64,000 nucleotides of DNA from Phascolomyces articulosus (Eukaryota; Mucoromycota; Mucoromycetes; Mucorales; Lichtheimiaceae): assembly GCA_025677815.1 (NCBI GenBank), contig JAIXMP010000002.1:868001-932000 (forward strand), given 5' to 3'. Positions within the stretch are counted from its first letter, which is position 1. The number at the start of each line of letters is the position of its first letter. A model generated the notes under the pieces. That model was not told the origin of the DNA. It saw only the letters and a list, made by a program, of their open reading frames with translations, and searched no databases. The translations under genes and the position numbers were made by a program. Below, piece after piece: positions 1 through 11,792 of the stretch.

Positions 1-254
1 AGCTACTTCAGAAGGTTTAATAACAGCACAGTTGCCAGCAGCAATGGCACCAACAACAGGAGCAAGTAATAATTGAACCTGATAATAGAAATGACGCATG
101 ATAAGAAAAATAAATAAAATAAAGCCACATCGAATGTGAATTAATAAATAGATCTGCTATGAATGAAATGAGAGAATATACATACTGGATAGTTCCATGC
201 AGCTATACATAAAAAAAATCTTTGGTTAGTTTCATCCAATTTTTTTTATAGCTC

Positions 255-294
<40 letters not shown>

Positions 295-888
295 CATACC
301 GATGACCAATACAACGCCTTTAGGTTCTTTACGAATATATGTTTTATCAGAACTATTCAAAGCAAATCTTTTCTTGGTATAAGTTGGTTTTGCCAAACGT
401 TCAAGATTCTATTTTTTTCCACCCCAATAGAAAGTAGCACATTGAACATCTTAGTCAGTTTGTTCTGCCAAACTATCATTGTTATTTGAAAGGAGAGTTC
501 TTGTTGATCTGTATTATTTGCTTCATATTATATTTTACCTTGATCATATATTTGCATTCATCAATGACAGGAGCAATTTCAGCAGTAATTGCTTCAATGG
601 AAGGTTTATGTAAGTCCTTATACAAAGCTTGCTCTATTTCTTTTGAATTCTCTTCGAAAAACTGGATAAGTTTTTGTAATTGCTGTTTTCGAAAAGCTAA
701 ATCTTTGGTAATGCCTTTTTATACAGAAATTACATAATATTTTTTTTAATATTATATGAAATAACAATATTGTAATGATAATAAATAGGTGGATCACAAG
801 AAAAATGTATAAACAAACCTTCATTGAAAGTATTATGAAGATCTTGTACAATGCCAGGGATTTTTTCAACGGGGGTAAATTGTACCAT
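1..888 (-). CDS. Fatty aldehyde dehydrogenase (ALDH3-type), N-terminal part, cut by the left window edge
   Basis: NAD(P)-dependent oxidation of aldehydes to acids; ALDH3-type enzymes act on fatty aldehydes. Five exons can be spliced by eye. The start codon is at 888-886 (protein begins MVQFTPVEKIPG) and exon 1 ends at 819. Later exons give the ALDH3-like N-terminal helix region, then NLERLAKPTYTKK, KEPKGVVLVIAAWNYPVQ and LLLAPVVGAIAAGNCAVIKP, which are the ALDH nucleotide-binding core (the AWNYP and GNCAVIKPSE motifs). The catalytic Cys and Glu lie beyond the left edge. One intron (about 261-293) carries an AT microsatellite. An apparent pair of in-frame stops near 410-450 falls inside an intron, so the gene looks intact. 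Family call is firm; substrate is inferred from family. Confidence 0.88.
261..293. repeat. (AT)n microsatellite
   Basis: About 16 AT units inside an intron of the aldehyde dehydrogenase gene. Confidence 0.9.
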
Positions 889-2381
889 GGTAATTATTTG
901 TGGGAACTAAAAGAAAGAAAAGGAAAATTGATTTTATTTTCTTTTATACCATTGCCTTCTTATTATAATCCTACAGCTGTCAAATCATTTCTTCGTTCTG
1001 GGTTTTCTCCACATTATATTATTATTGCTTAGAAGTAGTATGTTTTGTGTTACATTTTTTATTCCTCTTCTATATACGTATTATACTCATAGATCCATCT
1101 TCTTATGATTTGTTTCTTGCTATTATCAAGTTTAGTGCATTATTATTTTTAGTTATTATAGTAATGGATCATATATCACATCACTTTTATTTCAAATATT
1201 ATGGTTTTATTTATTTTCATTGATACTGCCTTACTGATTAACTGTTAAATCAAAAATAAAGATGATGCAGTCTATGTTACATGACTACTCTTAAAATGGA
1301 GAATAAAAAATTACTGAATTATAAGCAAAAAAATTGACACGTAACTATATGCATAAATTAATCAATGATTCGTAATGTATCTAAATGTGAAAAGTGTTTC
1401 AAGAAGAGATATATCTTATTATTAATTCACAGTGGACATATGGACTATCAAAAATTCACTCATTTCATAAACTAAATTATATAATTTTTTATTGACCATT
1501 TTTAGACCTTTAACTGTTGTCGTGAGACACCCAGAGTTCATTTTGTGAAATTGTACTCTTGCGCGTAAAGTATACAATTACCGCCTTAATTCTAGTTGAT
1601 TCATTTTATTATTTGATACTATGTATTACTATTACTTGAAATAGAAATCATGTACAATAATGATCTCATAATAGATGCAGGGATAAGAAGACATCATAAC
1701 AAATGCTAAAAACAAACTTCAAGCTCGCGTAACCTATTATGGTACCACTCTCTCTTCTTCTATCGTAATTCTCTGCTAAATAGCGCAAATTTATACATTT
1801 TGAGACAAATAAAAAAGGTCCATCGTTTACGTACTTTTTTTTACTATATAGGAATAGTGTTATGCTTCAAAGTTGTTGATATAAAGTATTTAATGCTTAG
1901 TATCTGATGTATAGAAATAAAAAATACTACTAAACCTTCGATGTATATTCATGATAAAATTAACAGCTATATAAAAGGCAAAAGATAAACATCATCTTTG
2001 ATGTGATGATGACCAAGAATTGAAGCGATTTTATTTCCAGTATGATAAGCTCAAATAAGTTATTTTTAAATAAGGATTATTAATTTCTACTATCCTAGAT
2101 TGTTTACACTATTAATTATGGCAGGCTTAATAAGCATGGAAACAAGTAATCATGTTATGGACAGAAGGAGAGAACGCACAGACCATTTATAGATCAAAGG
2201 TTGTTTTGATGTTTTTTGATTAAAAAAAAGCTATTTATAGAAAAATAGCTGAGATTATGATTTGATTGGAAGATTCTTGAATTACCAACAACAATCATAG
2301 TAGAAGGGGGACCCTTGTTCCTAATTTTTTTTTCAACTTGACATTTACCTTATACTTTGACATTTTACTATTATTTTCAAT
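889..2381. other. Intergenic, no gene seen
   Basis: About 1.5 kb of AT-rich sequence between the divergently transcribed aldehyde dehydrogenase and F-box genes. It should hold both promoters. All frames are broken by stops and I see no RNA gene or repeat. Confidence 0.6.
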
Positions 2382-5052
2382 ATGAATTCAATAGAAACCA
2401 ATCTTAAAAATTATCCATTTATTTGCCATGGCGATGCTTATAAAACATTAACGCAAACACAATTCCGGGATTGTTCAGTGATTAAAGAATCATTTGAGCA
2501 AGGAAAAAAAGCTTTTGCAGCAAAAAACTACAAGTGGGCTGTGAATTCTTTCACACAGACGATTGAATCTTTAGCATCTAACTTGTCCATGGTATTAATG
2601 CATCGCGCTGCAGCATTTGAAATGCAACAAAAGTACGAATCTGCATTCAATGACGGCCAACGCGCAATCTATAACATTGCCAATAGTAGTACTTTAAATA
2701 TTTATAGTGACACACATCATGCAACGCTTCGTGACGCCTTTATCACTACATCAAACGCTCTCATTCACCAAAACTTATTAAAAGAAGCTGCTTTACAATA
2801 CCGACAAGCAATCGAGATCTTACCCATGGTATCACCGTACTTTCTTGAACTTAGCCTTCGACATCGACAAGTCACAGCAGAAATTGCCAATCGTAACAAA
2901 TGGTTGAACCGTTACCTGCCACGAGAAGTAGTCTTTCGCATTGTATCCTTTTTGCCGTTAGAAGATCGTGGTCAATTAGCTATGACATGCCGTTTCTGGT
3001 ATGATCTTGTTCTTAGTCAATCTTCTGATATGTGGCGTCTTATGGATGTCACAGATCCCAAATTCCCAGGCAAATTAGCTTCAATCCAGAAATTATTAAG
3101 ATCGGTTGTTCCTAACAGAATTGGAAAAGTAAAACTTTATTTGGAAAACAAGCGGGAGGATATTCGTATGGTTACTGAAGAAGACGATAATAATAGTGAC
3201 ATAAGCGAAGCCAATTCCACTGCAACAACTGTTGAAAGTATCCCAATGGTGGTAGACAGTGACGACGAGAACTACGAAGATGACGAAAAACAATGTGATT
3301 ATGAACAACGATCTCAATTGATTTACAGCGCTATGTTTGAACGAAATTGGAATAATATTCCTGAGTTTGGTATGTGTATTTCGATTAGGTGTGGTTATAT
3401 AAAGAGGAAATAACTTTTTCAATAATAATAGTAATTTATTGACAATATAACATGTGGCTTTACTATCAATAGAAATTATTAATGCCAACCAAAATCAATT
3501 GCATGATGTATTACAACTCAATTCAAAATCAGTAAAGCACTTAAAACTTATTAACAGTAGTGGCGATAATGAGTCCCATGAAGAGGCATTGAACGTTGCT
3601 GTAGGAATATGCTCAAATCTCGTGTCAATCACCAGTCAAATGAATGAATTAGCAGCATCCACCCTTCGTATTGCACCTACATTACCAAGATACAACCTCT
3701 GTTTGACAACACTTGAGTTATTGTGCGACATGACCACACGCTCATTTGCACAACTTTTACAAAACACACCCTCTTTGACAGCCCTTATGCTTGATGCCAA
3801 CAAAATGCGACAGTATGCAGAAACGCTCAATCTTATCAATAGCCACTCTCCAACTCTTCAAATGCTATCATATAAATATCAAAACTTACCGAATTATAGT
3901 CATTTAACGACATACACCGCTCCACCACCCCTTCAATCATCCACATCATCCATGTCAACCAATGGTTTACAAATGCTTGATTTTAGTATCCTCTATCATG
4001 GCACCGAGACGGATCACGAGGCAAACGATGAAGCACTTGATACATTATTAAGAAACAACTGCGAAACATTGGATTATTTGAAAATTGGACTTCGAGAAGC
4101 ATCCATTGCCAAGTGTCAATCCTTAGCATCTCTCATCCGATTCGGTATGCCTCAATTACGACGTCTCTTAATTGACATTCCAGATTTTCAACTGCAACAC
4201 TTTGGTTCACGGCAATTGGCGAATCTTATCTCTGCTTGTCCATCTCTGGAAATTGTCAACATTTGGCGGGGTTGTGCTATATGGCACGATCGTGTTTTAT
4301 ATGCCCTTGCTAATTTGACTCGATTAGATCAACTTATTATTTCAGCTGAACATGTAGAACTTATTTGTTACGAAAGAGAAGAACGATACCAACGACAACA
4401 GAATCCAGATGAAGGGGGACTTGAAAGCGCTATCTCAGATCTTGGCATGGAAGTACTTTTTACGAAAGCGCAAACAATGACAAAGTTCAGCTTCTATGCA
4501 GGTGATGTAGATAAGGACGATGATGCATTTATTATGAATTTGGCGAATATGGCATCTTTTCACAAAAATATCCAAGAACTCAATATTGGCTTTGGGGAGA
4601 TTACCAACAATCAACTTGCTCAGGTTTTGGAACGATTGGAAGGGTCACGTATGCGTGTTTTAAAAACAGATGTGAATGGAGAAATTAATGATAGAGTCAT
4701 TCGGGCATTAGCTGCTCTTTCAACATCTGTGGAACAGTTGTTTATTCAAGATCCATTTGGTGATATTCGCAAGTCACAACTCGTTCGTTTACTTGATAGA
4801 GCTTCTTATCCATTTGAAGTGAAAATCAAGATTCGTCAAAATAGTTATATGAAAGGCGTTAAACCAGCACCTGGCACTGCTATTATGACAATGAATAGTC
4901 ACCAACAACAAAAATTAGTAATCTCAGCGGATGATCATGACGATGAAAATTCTTACGCAAAATATTCGATTCAACAATACTATGATGAAGATGAATTACA
5001 TGATTTACGCTGTGGTACATGTGGTCAAATTTCAGTCATGAATAATGAATAA
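2382..5052 (+). CDS. TPR-F-box-LRR protein 1 (Dia2/Pof3-like SCF substrate adaptor)
   Basis: Predicted substrate-recognition subunit of an SCF (Skp1-Cullin-F-box) ubiquitin ligase. Two exons, 2382-3369 and 3473-5052, join in phase to give 855 residues (donor GTATGTG, acceptor CAATAG). Domains in order: TPR-like helices at about 33-165; F-box at about 179-219 beginning YLPREVVFRIVSFLPLEDRG; an acidic linker at about 265-305; then a long region of leucine-rich repeats to about 790; and a C-terminal tail with CGTCG close to the end. TPR, then F-box, then LRR is the architecture of fission yeast Pof3 and budding yeast Dia2, which act in replisome and genome maintenance. Whether this paralogue shares that job is not shown, because such families are expanded in Mucorales. 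A second gene of the same design lies at 9547-11747. Confidence 0.85.
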
Positions 5053-5514
5053 ATAAGAAGAAAGAGGTTTCCAAACCTTTCCTCTTTTATTTGATATCCT
5101 TGACCCACATCAACATGTATATATAACACCTCTATTTCCTTGTAATAACGCAACACCCCACATAATATATAGTTTGAATTGAAACAATTGATGTCTATAT
5201 GTTTGTACTCTTTACATATGATACCCCTCCTACTTTGTAATATGATTTGAATAAAATTTATAACAAGAACGATGTATGTTCATTTTCACCCAGTGAAAAA
5301 TGACTCAAAAGGTACTATCAAAGGAAGAAAACGATACTAAACAAGAAAAGTGATTATTATTTTTTGTACAGGAATAAATATTGTGTTTGTTTATTGTTTT
5401 ATGTATATGGCTATAGTATACAATTTTATAATAGTACAGTAATACATCGATATAAAGAAGAGGTTTCCAACAAAATTATGCTACATGTAACGTTGCAATA
5501 ACTTGAAAAATAAA
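5053..5514. other. Convergent 3' intergenic region
   Basis: Lies between the 3' ends of F-box gene 1 and the arabinofuranosidase gene. It has AATAAA-like poly(A) signals (for example near 5250) and a short hairpin-capable run at 5061-5087. Nothing else seen. Confidence 0.6.
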
Positions 5515-8402
5515 TTATTGGATATGAAGAAGCAACACAGTAGCGGAATAAGCAGGGAATGTGTATTCAAAGTCATTAGCACTGTTCAATTTAAAGGTAG
5601 ATTCTTCTGGTTTCACAGTTGTCGATTCCTTTGAGTTTTCAAGGTCTAAGCTATTACCGGTAATGACGCGAGCAACACCTTCTGTATGGACTGCCAAGCT
5701 CTTGAGATTAATGGTCACCTTTTGTTCAGTATCACCAATATTGGCCACCTTGATGAAAACTTGCTTAGTTTTCTTGTTGGATCCAGCCACCCAGTACAAA
5801 GGACCAAATTCACCATCAGTATGATCCACTTGAAGGATGGTATCGGCACCTAATGAATGAGAAGAATACTCATGGTTTTAATATTCGGTATTATTGATTA
5901 TTTTTTAATAATTTGTATTTCATAAAGGAAAAGTACTTACGGTTCTTGCTCCATTCGGACAAGACATAGTAGGCAGGGGTGTACCAAACAGTTTCGGTAT
6001 CGAAGTGAATCAAATCTAATTATAATAACCCCAGTAGTGGTATGTAAGAAATCATTGTTTTTGCTTATTTGAGAAAGATTATAATATAATGTTACCTGGA
6101 TTCCATTGTTCGTGACCTTCACGCTTAAACATCGGGGCATAGGCAATCATTTGGACTAGATCAGCATTACGTTCCATACCAGTAAGGAAGATAGCATCAC
6201 CAAGACCTGCTTCCAAACTTGCTGGAGAACCATTGCAACAACCATTGACGTGTGTTCCATATTCACCAATAAATATAGCAGTACCATTTCTTCCGTAATT
6301 ATCATATTTGGAGAATAATCCTTCCATTTCAGAAACATTAGAATAATAATGATCATCAAAAATATCCCAAGGTCTAATTTAATATAAAGAATATAATTTG
6401 ATGAGTTAATAAAAAAAAGATAACTATACAAGCATTAGAAATAAGATATATATACCTGGATTCTTGATCTGCTGTAGAGATGATTTTGACATGGGGATAA
6501 GCACTCGTAATAGCATCATAGAAAGTCTTGTAACGATATTCATAAGTAGTACTGAACCAATCTTCATTACCAATTTCAATATAATTGATATTGAAAGGCT
6601 TCTTTCGACCATGAGCGGCACGTAAAGAACCATACTTGGAACCAGCTGGACCAGTCAAGTATTCAAGTTCATTCAATACTTCTTGCACATAAGGTTCCAA
6701 ATCACCTTCAGGTACAGAGACACCAGTCAAAGAGTAGCCAGCGTAGACACCCAATACCGGTTCAATATTAAAATCTTCACACTATATACAATAAAAGATA
6801 AAGTTTAGTGAAACGTAACATCTATGAGCGGCACCATCCGATACAGAAATAAATTTCTTAATATGGTAATAAATATTATACTTACCAAATACATGTAATC
6901 AAGAAGTCCTTGACCATTGGTATTCCAGCTAAAAGGAAAAATGGAATATAAGAAACGAAAAGATACGTAATTACAAAAATATAGGTAATACAGTAGAAAC
7001 TTACTAGCTCCAATCACCCATTCTTCCGATGCGTTCTTCCAAGGGGCCTATAAAAACCAACTTATTGTAATCATCCTGATGCTTTTATATGGATCAAAAA
7101 TGATTTTACACTGCATAAGTACTTACCAACAGTCTCATTCCACTTCCACCGTGTATCAACAGTTTGGCCTTCCAAATTATTTCCACCAGGGAATCTATAA
7201 TGATTCAATGCATGATACGAAAAAAAATTAAAAAAACAGTTTTTTGTGACGCAAGCTCAGTTTTTCTTTTTCTTCCTCCACAATAATTTGAATCATCCTA
7301 CCTAAAGAAGGAAGGATTCAATCCTTGCATAGAATCGGCCAAATCCTTTCGTAACCCATTCTCACGACCTTCAAATGTCTCACCAAACAAAGAGAACACT
7401 TGGAAATAAATGGAAGAACCTGCGGCTTCAGCCGAATCGACAGAGACAACAAATAAATTGTCAATGGATACATCAGAAGCAGTAGATTCAAGAGTCACCT
7501 CAAACTTTTGGAATTTATCTGACACCGGTTCAGAGGTAGCAGCAGAATCCAATACAGTACCATCAGCTGTTTCAATGGTCACATTCAATGCTCCAGTATA
7601 ACCATTGGATTTAGCAAAGAAGGAAGCTTGGTATTTTTCCCCAGGTTGCACTCTTACACCCCACCATCCTTCATTGGAAACACCAGCACGACCTGTGGAT
7701 TCAGATACATCGAGACGAAGTGAATTGGTATTCACGTTATTTAGACCATTGTCTACGTCCACCGAAATAGTAGCACCATCACCCACGACACTCCAGAATT
7801 CAGTAGATGGAGCAGCACCAGTATCATCAGCTTGGAAATTCCAATTACGGAGCATATGACCATAGATACCTGTTTTTTTTTTTTTTGTCATTTGACGTAT
7901 ATTTAGTATACATGGATATATTAAACAAGTGTCAAACCCTCATCCTTTGTTAAAATGTGTTGGATATATATATTTACCAGAGTCACCACATCGATTAATG
8001 TCTTCATACATCATACTATTTGTTATTGTTGTTAATAATAATATACAATCAGATCAATACAATCCAATGTCACATACTACTACTAATATAAATTTGGCAA
8101 GGAAAAATAAATGACATACCCATATTGCATTGGTGAAGTGGCATTGCCAGGAACATCATTTCTGATCGTCCATGTCATACCTTGAGCTTTTTGGACAAAG
8201 GATGATGCAATCATTACTGCAGCTGTAGCAGTAGAAATACTAATAGGAGTAAACTATGTTTTATATAATAGAGAGAGATTGTAATTATTAGTCAACCCTA
8301 ATACAATCCATCTTTTGACATTACATGAAGAGCATAATAAATTTGAATAATATAATCATAGTAATGTGTGTTGTTCCGTCTATAAAATACGCGTACCTTC
8401 AT
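5515..8402 (-). CDS. Secreted alpha-L-arabinofuranosidase, GH51
   Basis: Releases terminal alpha-L-arabinose from arabinan or arabinoxylan; secreted. About ten exons. The predicted first exon is only six bases (8402-8397, ATG AAG), followed by an intron with a GTACGCG donor. Exon 2 then reads [19 protein letters not shown], together making a signal peptide (about 1-27). A small exon near 7977-8019 supplies [13 protein letters not shown], which matches the conserved GH51 start of the fold, followed by [12 protein letters not shown] carbohydrate-binding-like beta segment follows at about 80-220, then FPGGNN and the TIM-barrel. The acid/base Glu is in YIEIGNEDW (about residue 374) and the nucleophile Glu in [10 protein letters not shown]-terminal beta domain ends LLLHIQ. 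All family residues are present, so it is likely active. It sits between the two F-box genes with no evident functional link. Confidence 0.93.
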
Positions 8403-9546
8403 ATTTGCTAATTTTTTTTTCGAGTTATAATATGTAATATAATAAAAGAGAATGAATGCATTTCCAACGGCTTGACACCTTGGGATATTTATACTTTGAG
8501 TTAAAGTTACATATTCTTGCCTGTGCAACCACTCCATGGGAAAACATTCAATATTCAGGAGTACTTTATTCTTTACTTTTGGATAGTTTATACATATTTC
8601 GTCGGATAATATAATCGAATGTGTTTTTATAATAAATCAAAATATCCCCACACATGTCCGGAGGAATAAAACAAGATTACATAAATCTTTGTGGTGTAAA
8701 AATTACACCGTGTTCTTAATAATAATAACTGAAATCATATCTGCTACTGACATCGATCGATGCCGATGGACTTAATAATTTTAAGCACTTTGCTATATCC
8801 CAGGAAAAATGACAATATAAATCAACTTATATATAGTTATATAGAAAGCCTTTTCATTCAGCATATTATAGGCCACCTCTTCTGATGCAGACATAGACAA
8901 ATGGCTGTTATTTATTTATTTTATTAAAAAAAACATAAATCTATCAAAGGATATAAAGCATATAACCACAGATTATATCTATATGCAATGTGTAAATCTG
9001 GACACTGAAAAAAATTAATAACTGTAAAGTAGTTGTTAATACTTACGTGTTACATTACCTCTGAAATACTATCTGAACAATTCGTTTTAGACAAATAATA
9101 AGTAATAAATCTTGCTGTGTCACATCATGATGTGTAAAGCGGGGAATAATGAGTTGCACGTAAAGGCTATAGGTTTACATTATTAACCGTGTGCTATTTC
9201 CATGAACAAGTGGATTTTTCTCCATTTGGGAGTAGGATTATTACCAAATCCTAAATAATAATACTCCTTTTGGAGAAGAATAAGCTCACAACATTGCTTT
9301 TAGTAAATTCTCCTGGCATATGGTATGTTTGTTAAAGAAATAGAAATGACACTGTTACTCTCTTACAGGCAGAATAATATTATGATTATATATAGCATCA
9401 TTACAACAGTTATTATATACATATACGTACAATACTTGGGAGATTAGTATATGAAAAACCAATAAATATACTAAATGTCTTTTATTCATTGTAAAAATGA
9501 TATATGCATAAAAGAAAAACATTTAAATGTAATATTATACGAATCT
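8403..9546. other. Intergenic, no gene seen
   Basis: About 1.1 kb upstream of the arabinofuranosidase gene and downstream of F-box gene 2. AT-rich with short imperfect inverted repeats (for example 9211-9285). No coding sequence recognised. Confidence 0.6.
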
Positions 9547-11747
9547 TTATTTGTTATACTTGACAACATTGATTTTTTGTTTTGCATGATTTATACTTGC
9601 TTGAGTCACTTTTGGACATCTTTCTACGCATAGATGATCCAAATCTAAATAGCCTTCTTCCACCGTTTCTACTATCGCAGAGATTCCTTCATCTGATACA
9701 TTTTTTAAATCTTTGATATGAAGGTACGTCAAGTTCTTAAGCTGACCAAGAGCAACAAGAGTACTATCCCTTATACAATCCATATCATACAGCTCCACTT
9801 TCTTTAATTGTTGATGCCGGTGCTCACTAAATTTATTGATCATGATATTGATCCCATCCGTTGAAATGTTGGTTAATCCTCGTAAATCTAATTCTTGCAA
9901 TGTTTTGATCGAAGCCACTATTAAAAGCAAATCATCCAAAATCGGGGTACAATAGCGAAAACGAAGGAATGTCAATGAGGATGCTGGGGTGGATGACGAC
10001 TCTTCCGATTTCGTGGCGTATTTTTGAAGAAGACGAGCTAAACTTGGGTGACCCACCATGTCCTTTGTATAGGAGAGTGAAAATCTGGATATGGAGGACA
10101 AGTGAAAGATCCCATTGACAAATCCTTCCACATCATGAACATTAATAGCGTGTAATTTTGTCAATGTGGTTGTATTTCGTATAGAACGCAGTAAAAATTG
10201 CTGTATTCCAGATTTCCCCCAAAATGTCATATGTTTTATACTTGATAATTCAAAATCTGGATAAGTTGTATAGAGTTCGTGCAGCTGGAGTATATTGGCG
10301 GATGATAATATGGCATTCAATGTTTCAAGTGTTGCTTGGCTTTTGTAAATGACTGGTAAAATAGATGCCGCTCTCACGGACGTTTTCCCATTATTGGTAT
10401 ACAGCATTCTCAACCCTCCTTCTTTTCCTTTTCGATTGTCTTCTAGTTCAGGAACCGTGCGATCAGGATTGTAACCCAGAATTTCCAGACGAGGCGTGTA
10501 TTTGTGAATGGCATCAAACACAGAGGTATCGCATGTATGCATGATCAAGCGTCGTAGTTTGTGACATCGTTTTAACATGAGCTCAATGTCTTGTCCAGTA
10601 ATCCGTTTTGCATTAATTTTCAAATCAATAAGCGCATCGTGTTGTTTTATTGTCGAAAAGTTTCCAATGAAGGACACTAACGGGAGTGTGGTGGTAAATG
10701 ATAGTTTGGCGAGGTTGATACATGTGAAAATGATGTCAGCTAATCCAAGTACGTTTATCCTGTCACTAAAGTCAAGATTCAACATTGTCAACGTATATCT
10801 TGTCTGCCAAAATGCAACCACCATTATTGTTGGATGGAGCCCTTGTTGAATATCTTGGCTATTATCAGATACTATAGAATACGTAAGTATATAAAATACA
10901 TTTTTATATATAGATTAAAGGAATGTTAAATTTGAATAATCTTTTTTTTTTTCTCTCTCAAAATCTGCGTTTACTCACTTTTTACTTTTAATGATTTCAT
11001 CTTGTTGAAATATCCATCTTGCATGAGTGTGAAACATGTTGTGTCTATACCACTGGATATAATAGAATTATCAATCGTCAAATGTTTGACATAACAACCT
11101 ATGGATGGAATGATGTCGATGATCTGTGTTGCTTTTTTGCTACAATCACTAAGCAATAAGCTTTCCCATGCGAGTGAACAATCCAGTATTTTCTCACGCC
11201 ATGCTTTTGACACTGTCAAACAAGTTAATTTTGTATTTGGTGAGAGAAGGGGAATAATATATGTATCGAGAATTTCAGTGGGTAATTTGGCTAAAAAATC
11301 AATTTGACTGCTGTGGCGGTGTGTTGCCATGTCACGTCGCAGTTGAAGTCTTTGATGCTCATCGTCTAATGATACGTTTTGTAACCCTTCATCATAAGTT
11401 TCTATGGCTTTTTTCATCTTTCCATACATTTCAAACACATTCGCTTTACGAAGATATCCATCTCCCGAGGTTGACGTTTCTCCAATCATTTGATGGGCAT
11501 CTGCAATTGCCAAGTCTGGTTGATTTTGTTTTGAATAAGCGTACGCGCGTATATCAAGAAGAATCATACGTTGTTGCATTAATAACCGATCCATTGCAAA
11601 TGTGGTATAGTGTATTATTTTATGATACTCTTGGTTGTCCATAGCATTATTTACGTTTTGTACCAGGTTACTAAATGATGTTTCAAGAGTGACAAGCTGT
11701 TTTGGAGGAACCACAAATGGCACCGTAGATGGATCTTCCTCAACCAT
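9547..11747 (-). CDS. TPR-F-box-LRR protein 2 (Dia2/Pof3-like)
   Basis: Second predicted SCF adaptor with the same architecture as the gene at 2382-5052. Two exons, 11747-10979 and 10871-9547, join in phase (donor GTGAGT, acceptor CTATAG) to give 697 residues. TPR-like helices lie at about 30-130. The F-box at about 154-198 begins KLPTEILDTYIIPLLSPNTK and contains AWREKIL. The remainder is LRR with recurrent L-x-x-L-x-L units such as LKNLTYLHIKDLKNVSDEG and LQELDLRGLTNISTDG. Sequence identity to the first copy looks low outside the F-box, so the two are old paralogues or independent members of an expanded family rather than a recent tandem duplication. Start codon choice is supported by the poly(dA) tract just upstream, which leaves no in-frame extension. 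Confidence 0.85.
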
Positions 11748-11752
11748 ATTGA

Positions 11753-11760
<8 letters not shown>

Positions 11761-11789
<29 letters not shown>
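11761..11789. repeat. 29-bp poly(dA:dT) tract
   Basis: An uninterrupted run of 29 A on the + strand, poly(dT) on the coding strand of F-box gene 2. It ends about 14 bp upstream of that gene's ATG. Such tracts commonly disfavour nucleosomes in fungal promoters; any role here is inferred. Confidence 0.8.

Positions 11790-11792
<3 letters not shown>

Noticed and set aside
410..455. Two in-frame stops (TAA and TAG) in the aldehyde dehydrogenase reading frame, suggesting a pseudogene or altered code.
   Set aside because: The segment belongs to an intron running from GTAAAATA near 537 to TAG near 410; splicing joins ECKYMIK directly to NLERLAKP, as expected for the family.
5061..5087. Hairpin-capable sequence just after the stop of F-box gene 1, resembling a bacterial terminator.
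   Set aside because: The genome is eukaryotic; RNA polymerase II does not terminate this way and the match is probably chance.
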